DNA of 64,000 nucleotides. It comes from Macrotrachela quadricornifera (taxonomy: Eukaryota > Rotifera > Eurotatoria > Philodinida > Philodinidae). Location: contig JAJEKB010001445.1 in the NCBI GenBank assembly GCA_022393335.1, positions 409,685 to 473,684 of the forward strand. Reading direction: 5' to 3'. Within the stretch, counting starts at the first letter, position 1, and every line of letters begins with the position of its first letter. The notes under the pieces were generated by a model, which was not told the origin of the DNA, searched no databases, and saw only the letters and a list, made by a program, of their open reading frames with translations. Both the position numbers and the translations under genes were made by a program. This document shows, piece by piece, positions 59,679-64,000 of this stretch.

Positions 59679-61089
59679 TTAAGATGTTGTTTTAGCTAAC
59701 TGTCCTCGATCAATTTTTTGCTGAATTTTTTCAGCTGCTTGAGGTGTTATATCAAATGAAAAAATATCTGTTGGTAATGAAAGTGTACAACAAGCATTAG
59801 GAATATCAACAATAGAACCAATACGTCCTTCAATAGGTGCAGCAGATAATAAACAATAAACTTGTTCTTCTGTATAACCAAAACGTGTTAAATATCGAAT
59901 AGCTGAAAGACATGCTTGACGATAAGCTAATGTTGCATCTAGAAAATGTTGTTTATCATTATCATCAACTGATATACCTTGAAATGTTAAATAATTTGAA
60001 TAACGAGGTTCAACAGGACCTGGTTGAATCATTGGATTTTTTATTGATAAACGAGACATACCATCTCGAATAATATCAACATGTAAATCAGCATAACCAC
60101 TCTAAAATAAAATTAAATCAAAAAATAACAATAGAAAAAAAAAGAATCAAATTTACCGTTTCAATTGCTCCACAAAATGCAATTTCTCCATCACCTTCTG
60201 AAAAATGAATATCACCTAAACTTAATTTAGCTCCATCAACATAAACAGGTAAATAAACACGTGAACCTCGCGAAATATTTTTAATATCTGTATTACCACC
60301 ATGTTCACGAGGTGGAATTGTTCGAGCACCTTCATTAGCTATTTTTTTCCATTTATTTTTATCATCATCATATTTTAATCGACCTAAAAATGCACCTTTT
60401 TCAATAGGTAAATTTGCTAAAACAGTATCTTTATCATGTAAATGTGAACATCGATTAATTAAATCTTCTTCACGTTTATTCCATCGAGATAAAAGTTCAT
60501 GTGATGGTGCACAACCAATAATACCTTTAATATTTAAAATTAAATTATGAATCAAAAAAAAAGAATAAAAGACAAATATTCATCTACCAGGATGTGTAAG
60601 TCCAGCAAATCGAACATTTTTAATATGTCGACTTGTTGCATAAATTCCACTAAAATCCCAAATCGCTTTACGTGCTTGAGGATAAATATCACTTAAAAAT
60701 CCTCCACCATTTTTTCTATCAAATATTCCAGTAAAACCCCACATTGCTGATGAAAGAGGACCAACATCAAGAACATCAACAACAAGAATATCACCAGCAC
60801 GAGCACCTTCAATTTCAATTGGACCTGATAAATAATGAATACGTGTTAAATCAACATTTTTGACATCATCAGCTGTATCATTATTTCCAATTTGTCCTCC
60901 AGTCCAATCAACACATTCAATACGAAATACATCACCTCGACGAACAGATACAACACTTGGAATATCTGGATGCCAACGATTATGAAGAGGAATTGATTGA
61001 TCTGTAGCTGGACGATTAAGATCAACACTAATTAAAGGTTTAGCAGCATATGATATAGCTGTAGATAATGTTCGACGTAAACTTAACAT
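59679..61089 (-). CDS. Formamidase (acetamidase/formamidase family)
   Basis: Three exons with two short introns (about 60519-60593 and 60103-60155), ~405 residues. It starts with a basic, Ser/Arg-rich stretch (MLSLRRTLSTAISYAAKP), possibly a mitochondrial presequence absent from microbial relatives. FmdA/AmdA blocks: HNRWHPDIPSVVSVRRGDV, DWTGGQIGNNDTADDV, HYLSGPIEIEGARAGDILVV, GLTHPGIIGCAPSHELL, TIPPREHGGNTDIKNISRGS, LPVYVDGAKLSLGDIHFSEG, DGEIAFCGAIE. It hydrolyses formamide or short amides to ammonia and the acid. All blocks are complete. The family is common in fungi, bacteria and plants but scarce in animals, so transfer is plausible. Confidence 0.93.
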
Positions 61090-63221
61090 TTGTTAAGATA
61101 TATTTTATTAGTAAAGATAAAAGAGAAAATGCTCTTCTTTCTTTTTCATTTATTTACTTTTTGATAATGCAGGTCAATATATACTCTATCACACTTAACG
61201 ACGTAATAGAACAGTTCATTAATCTATTCATTAATGTATAGAAGACACTTCTATTTTATTAGTTAATTTTAAATACATTTTATGAAGATTTTTTTTATAA
61301 ATTGGATCCTTTACTGATATTTATATATATTCACAATCAATCAGATATAGACCAGATTTCTATAAAATACTATCCTGATCATTTTCATAAAGATATAGAT
61401 GACACTATCTGATAATTTAGTATTGTAGAGAATTCTTACAGAAAGAAACTAATGATTTTGTTAGTGAATAATTATATAGAAAATACTTTCATTCTTCTGT
61501 AAGGATAATAAATGAAGAAAAGTCGCTCGATTCATGTATATAAAAGAAGAAATTGAATTTATTGTTATTTATCTGTTGTTCTATAAACCAATATTGAGTA
61601 TATAACAAATTATTATTTAATGAAAATTATCGTTATTGATTCATTTTCCTTTTCATAATAGATATAATAGAAAAAATTTCTGAACTTAGAATCGTGCATA
61701 TATTAAATTAGTTCATTATCATGATATAAAGATATCATAGCTGAATCGATTATTCAATCAAGAGGATGTTTTATTTGTAGACAGTGATATCTTGCAATAA
61801 TTCTTGTAATTTTATAATACTTTCAACAATCATGTCTCAATATTTGAAAAGTAATTTTGTCGTCTTTGTAACTAGTTTATTACTAGCAATTGTAATATAA
61901 TTGACTTTTCATACACATAAAAAATCTGGGTGAATTTAATAAAGTGTTTGCCAGTTGCAACCGATAACGATTATTCGTCGATCCAATAAAAGATTATCTT
62001 ACTGATAGTTTTGAAAGTTTTTTTTCTCTAATAAAGAAAAATTAAATCAATAAATACGAAGATGTTCGCGATGTGGAATGCAGAGATTTGTGTTGATTTC
62101 ATTTTTGTTCCGTCTTCATATTGTGAATAGTTTTTAACTATTAAGTTATTAAAATTTTTAATTGAAAATAATATTTATTAACAAAGAATTTTCTTATAAA
62201 TGTTTCCTACAGAATAATTGAAATTAGTTAATACTCAACGTTTTAATCTGGAATATTCCAATTTGAATATATGATCAATACGACATAATTTCGAAACTTT
62301 CGAATATATTGACTATAAATCGACATCTTGTATTTATAGTTACTTTCTCATACCAATAATTAATATGAATTAATTTTCAATCGAAAATCAACTTGTAATT
62401 GTATTACAAGATAAGTTAGACTTATTATTTAGAATATATATGATCAAATCGAAGGAAGCATAATTCACATATTCTGAAAACTTTAGTAATCATAAAAATC
62501 TAATGTTCTTTCAATACTTGAAAGATTACATTTTGCGGCTGAAACAGTCGTAAATACTATCGAAATCTACTGTTCGTTCTTTATTATTGACGCGACAACA
62601 TTTATTACAAAATGACGATCAATTAATGTTATATATTCTTCAATTTTAATTCAAATAGAAAGTATTTTATTGATATCCTATAATGAAATATATACGATTG
62701 AAATATTCAGAGTTTGAAACAAGTATTATTATATCATTGTTATCAATTATTTATTGTAAAGATCAAGGTTAAATAATAACTGTCATTGATATTTGATATC
62801 ATAAATTTGAATTACTAAATATTTTATAGAAACAAAGAGATTTTCGTTAATTTTTAAACATCTTGAGGGATTTCATGACATTTCTTTAACATATCTTATT
62901 AAAAACAAATTATATTTATAGTAATCATTTTAACATTCCACATGTTGTGATTTTATTATCAAAGAAATACTTGAAATAAAATAGATATAAATCAATTAAT
63001 CATATATCATGAAAAAGCAGTCATAAAAAGAAAAGAAACATCGCTGACGAAGTTATAAATGTAAGTAGATATCTTTCACATCATTATTTGAGATAAAATA
63101 ACCACAAATGTTGAGAATTTCACAAATATCGTAAAAAATAATTTATCATATATATATAATCGGAATTTAACAACAATAAAATATTTTCAATAAAAAATTC
63201 TTATTTGATTTTAGATTATTT
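61090..63221. other. Divergent intergenic region, no feature seen
   Basis: 2.1 kb, extremely A+T-rich, between the formamidase (minus) and the EF-hand gene (plus). No ORF, tandem array or long inverted repeat was recognised. Confidence 0.45.
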
Positions 63222-63737
63222 TTGCTACTGCACAACACAATGGATCTTGAATTTACTGTTACAGAAATAATTACACGTCATGGTGGTACAATTAGTGAAG
63301 TTCATTATCAATTTGAAGAGTTTACTACAGAAAACGTATCTATTGGTATAACAAATAAACGTGAGCGACGTAGTAGAATATACGATACAGGTATAACACG
63401 AGTACATTACACTAAATTAGCTACACAAATTCCAGCTCCATTATCATATGATAATTTTCTTTGTGTTTTATGTCCATTTATAATGGGTTATTATCAAAAT
63501 GATGAATTAGAACAAGCATTTCAAATATTAGATAAAGATAAATCTGGTTCTATTCATATTAATGAATTAGCAAGTTTTTTATCAATTATTAATCAACATG
63601 CAACAACTGATGCTTTAATTAATTATACAAAAAAAGTTTTTATTGATGCGGAACAAGATGAATATTTAACATATGATCAATTTCGATCAATTATATTAAA
63701 AGGAATTGGACGTGATATTATATGTAATCATATTTAA
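63222..63737 (+). CDS. EF-hand calcium-binding protein, calmodulin-like
   Basis: Single exon, 171 residues from ATG 63222; the second Met (MDLEFTV, 63240) may be the true start, since an ATTTTAG acceptor lies just upstream of both. One canonical EF loop is clear: DKDKSGSIHINEL (D-x-D-x-S-G-x-I-x-x-x-E), preceded by the helix LEQAFQIL. A second, degenerate EF hand follows (VFIDAEQDEYLTYDQF). The first ~85 residues (FTVTEIITRHGGTISE, RRSRIYDTG) are unrecognised, so only the C-terminal lobe is calmodulin-like. It probably binds one Ca2+; partner unknown. Confidence 0.75.
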   Translation: MLLHNTMDLEFTVTEIITRHGGTISEVHYQFEEFTTENVSIGITNKRERRSRIYDTGITRVHYTKLATQIPAPLSYDNFLCVLCPFIMGYYQNDELEQAFQILDKDKSGSIHINELASFLSIINQHATTDALINYTKKVFIDAEQDEYLTYDQFRSIILKGIGRDIICNHI

Positions 63738-63956
63738 TTCAAATTTTTATAAAAAAAAACAAAATAATAACGACAAATATTCTTTTATTTTTCTATACTG
63801 TCGTATTTTATTCGAGTTATCTTTTAAATAAATTTTGAATAATTCAATCGAAAAATTTTCTTTTAAACTTTCGAAAATTTTCAAATAAAATTTTGTCTTT
63901 TTATTCTATATAAAAGATCTTAATTTGATTAAGTTGATATTGTTTTTTCTTGGAAA

Positions 63957-63965
63957 AAAAATAAA
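63957..63965 (-). terminator. Pol III terminator of the tRNA gene
   Basis: On the minus strand the tRNA 3' end is followed by TTTATTTTTTTTCC: an oligo-T run as used by RNA polymerase III. Confidence 0.6.
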
Positions 63966-64000
63966 TGCCCCGGGTGAGGATCGAACTCACGACCTTCAGA
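63966..64000 (-). tRNA. tRNA-Met (elongator, CAU), 3' half only
   Basis: The last 35 bp, read on the minus strand, are TCTGAAGGTC, a T-arm GTGAGTTCGATCCTCAC and acceptor strand CCGGGGCA. This is nearly identical to the 3' part of animal elongator tRNA-Met (anticodon stem end, variable loop, TTCGATC T-loop). The anticodon and 5' half lie outside the window, so the identity rests on the 3' similarity. No CCA is encoded, as normal for eukaryotes. Confidence 0.8.

Noticed and set aside
1..64000. CRISPR arrays, bacterial operons, ribosome binding sites
   Set aside because: Spliceosomal introns and animal genes throughout; no regularly spaced identical repeats were seen.

Overview
The window reads as nuclear DNA of a small-genome metazoan, most likely a bdelloid rotifer (Adineta/Rotaria type). 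The grounds are very high A+T, canonical GT-AG introns of mostly 45-80 bp, conserved animal genes (PRP31, TMEM30/CDC50, GRAMD1/Aster, core-1 galactosyltransferase, calpain-15), an ADP-ribosyltransferase plus kinesin-light-chain-type TPR protein of the sort expanded in bdelloids, and several short, intron-poor genes that look bacterial or fungal. The assignment is an inference; no marker gene is present.

Layout. 1-11.6 kb: a divergent DXO/RAI1-like gene (minus, running off the left edge) lies head-to-head with PRP31, followed by a short chorein (VPS13 N-terminal) gene. PRP31 and the chorein gene each have one oversized intron holding an inverted-repeat insertion. 12-38 kb: gene-poor and repeat-rich. 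It holds a mini-cupin, the 1,097-residue ART-TPR gene, a 435-bp foldback repeat, a 2.5-kb piggyBac element whose transposase frame is intact except for six stop codons, a CX5R phosphatase, a rhodopsin-like GPCR, a mariner relic, an endonuclease/exonuclease/phosphatase gene and a bacterial-looking SDR. 38-49 kb: conserved cellular genes again, namely GRAMD1/Aster (minus), TMEM30 (minus) and C1GALT1-like (plus). 49-54 kb: a probable single-pass membrane protein with a stalk of 13-residue repeats, then a 920-bp element with ~160-bp inverted termini. 54.5-64 kb: a calpain-15 gene, a tiny membrane protein, a formamidase (minus), an EF-hand protein and the 3' part of a tRNA-Met gene (minus) at the right edge.

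How the genes work together: there is no operon-like logic. PRP31 and DXO-like both act in mRNA metabolism and share a 143-bp divergent intergenic region. The chorein protein, GRAMD1 and TMEM30 are all lipid-transfer or lipid-flipping genes, but they are not adjacent and this is probably chance. SDR, formamidase, cupin and possibly the phosphatase form a scattered set of candidate horizontally acquired metabolic genes, two of them already carrying short introns.

Exon boundaries were read by eye from GT/AG sites and homology. Positions of single junctions may be off by a few bases, and no expression or database check was possible.
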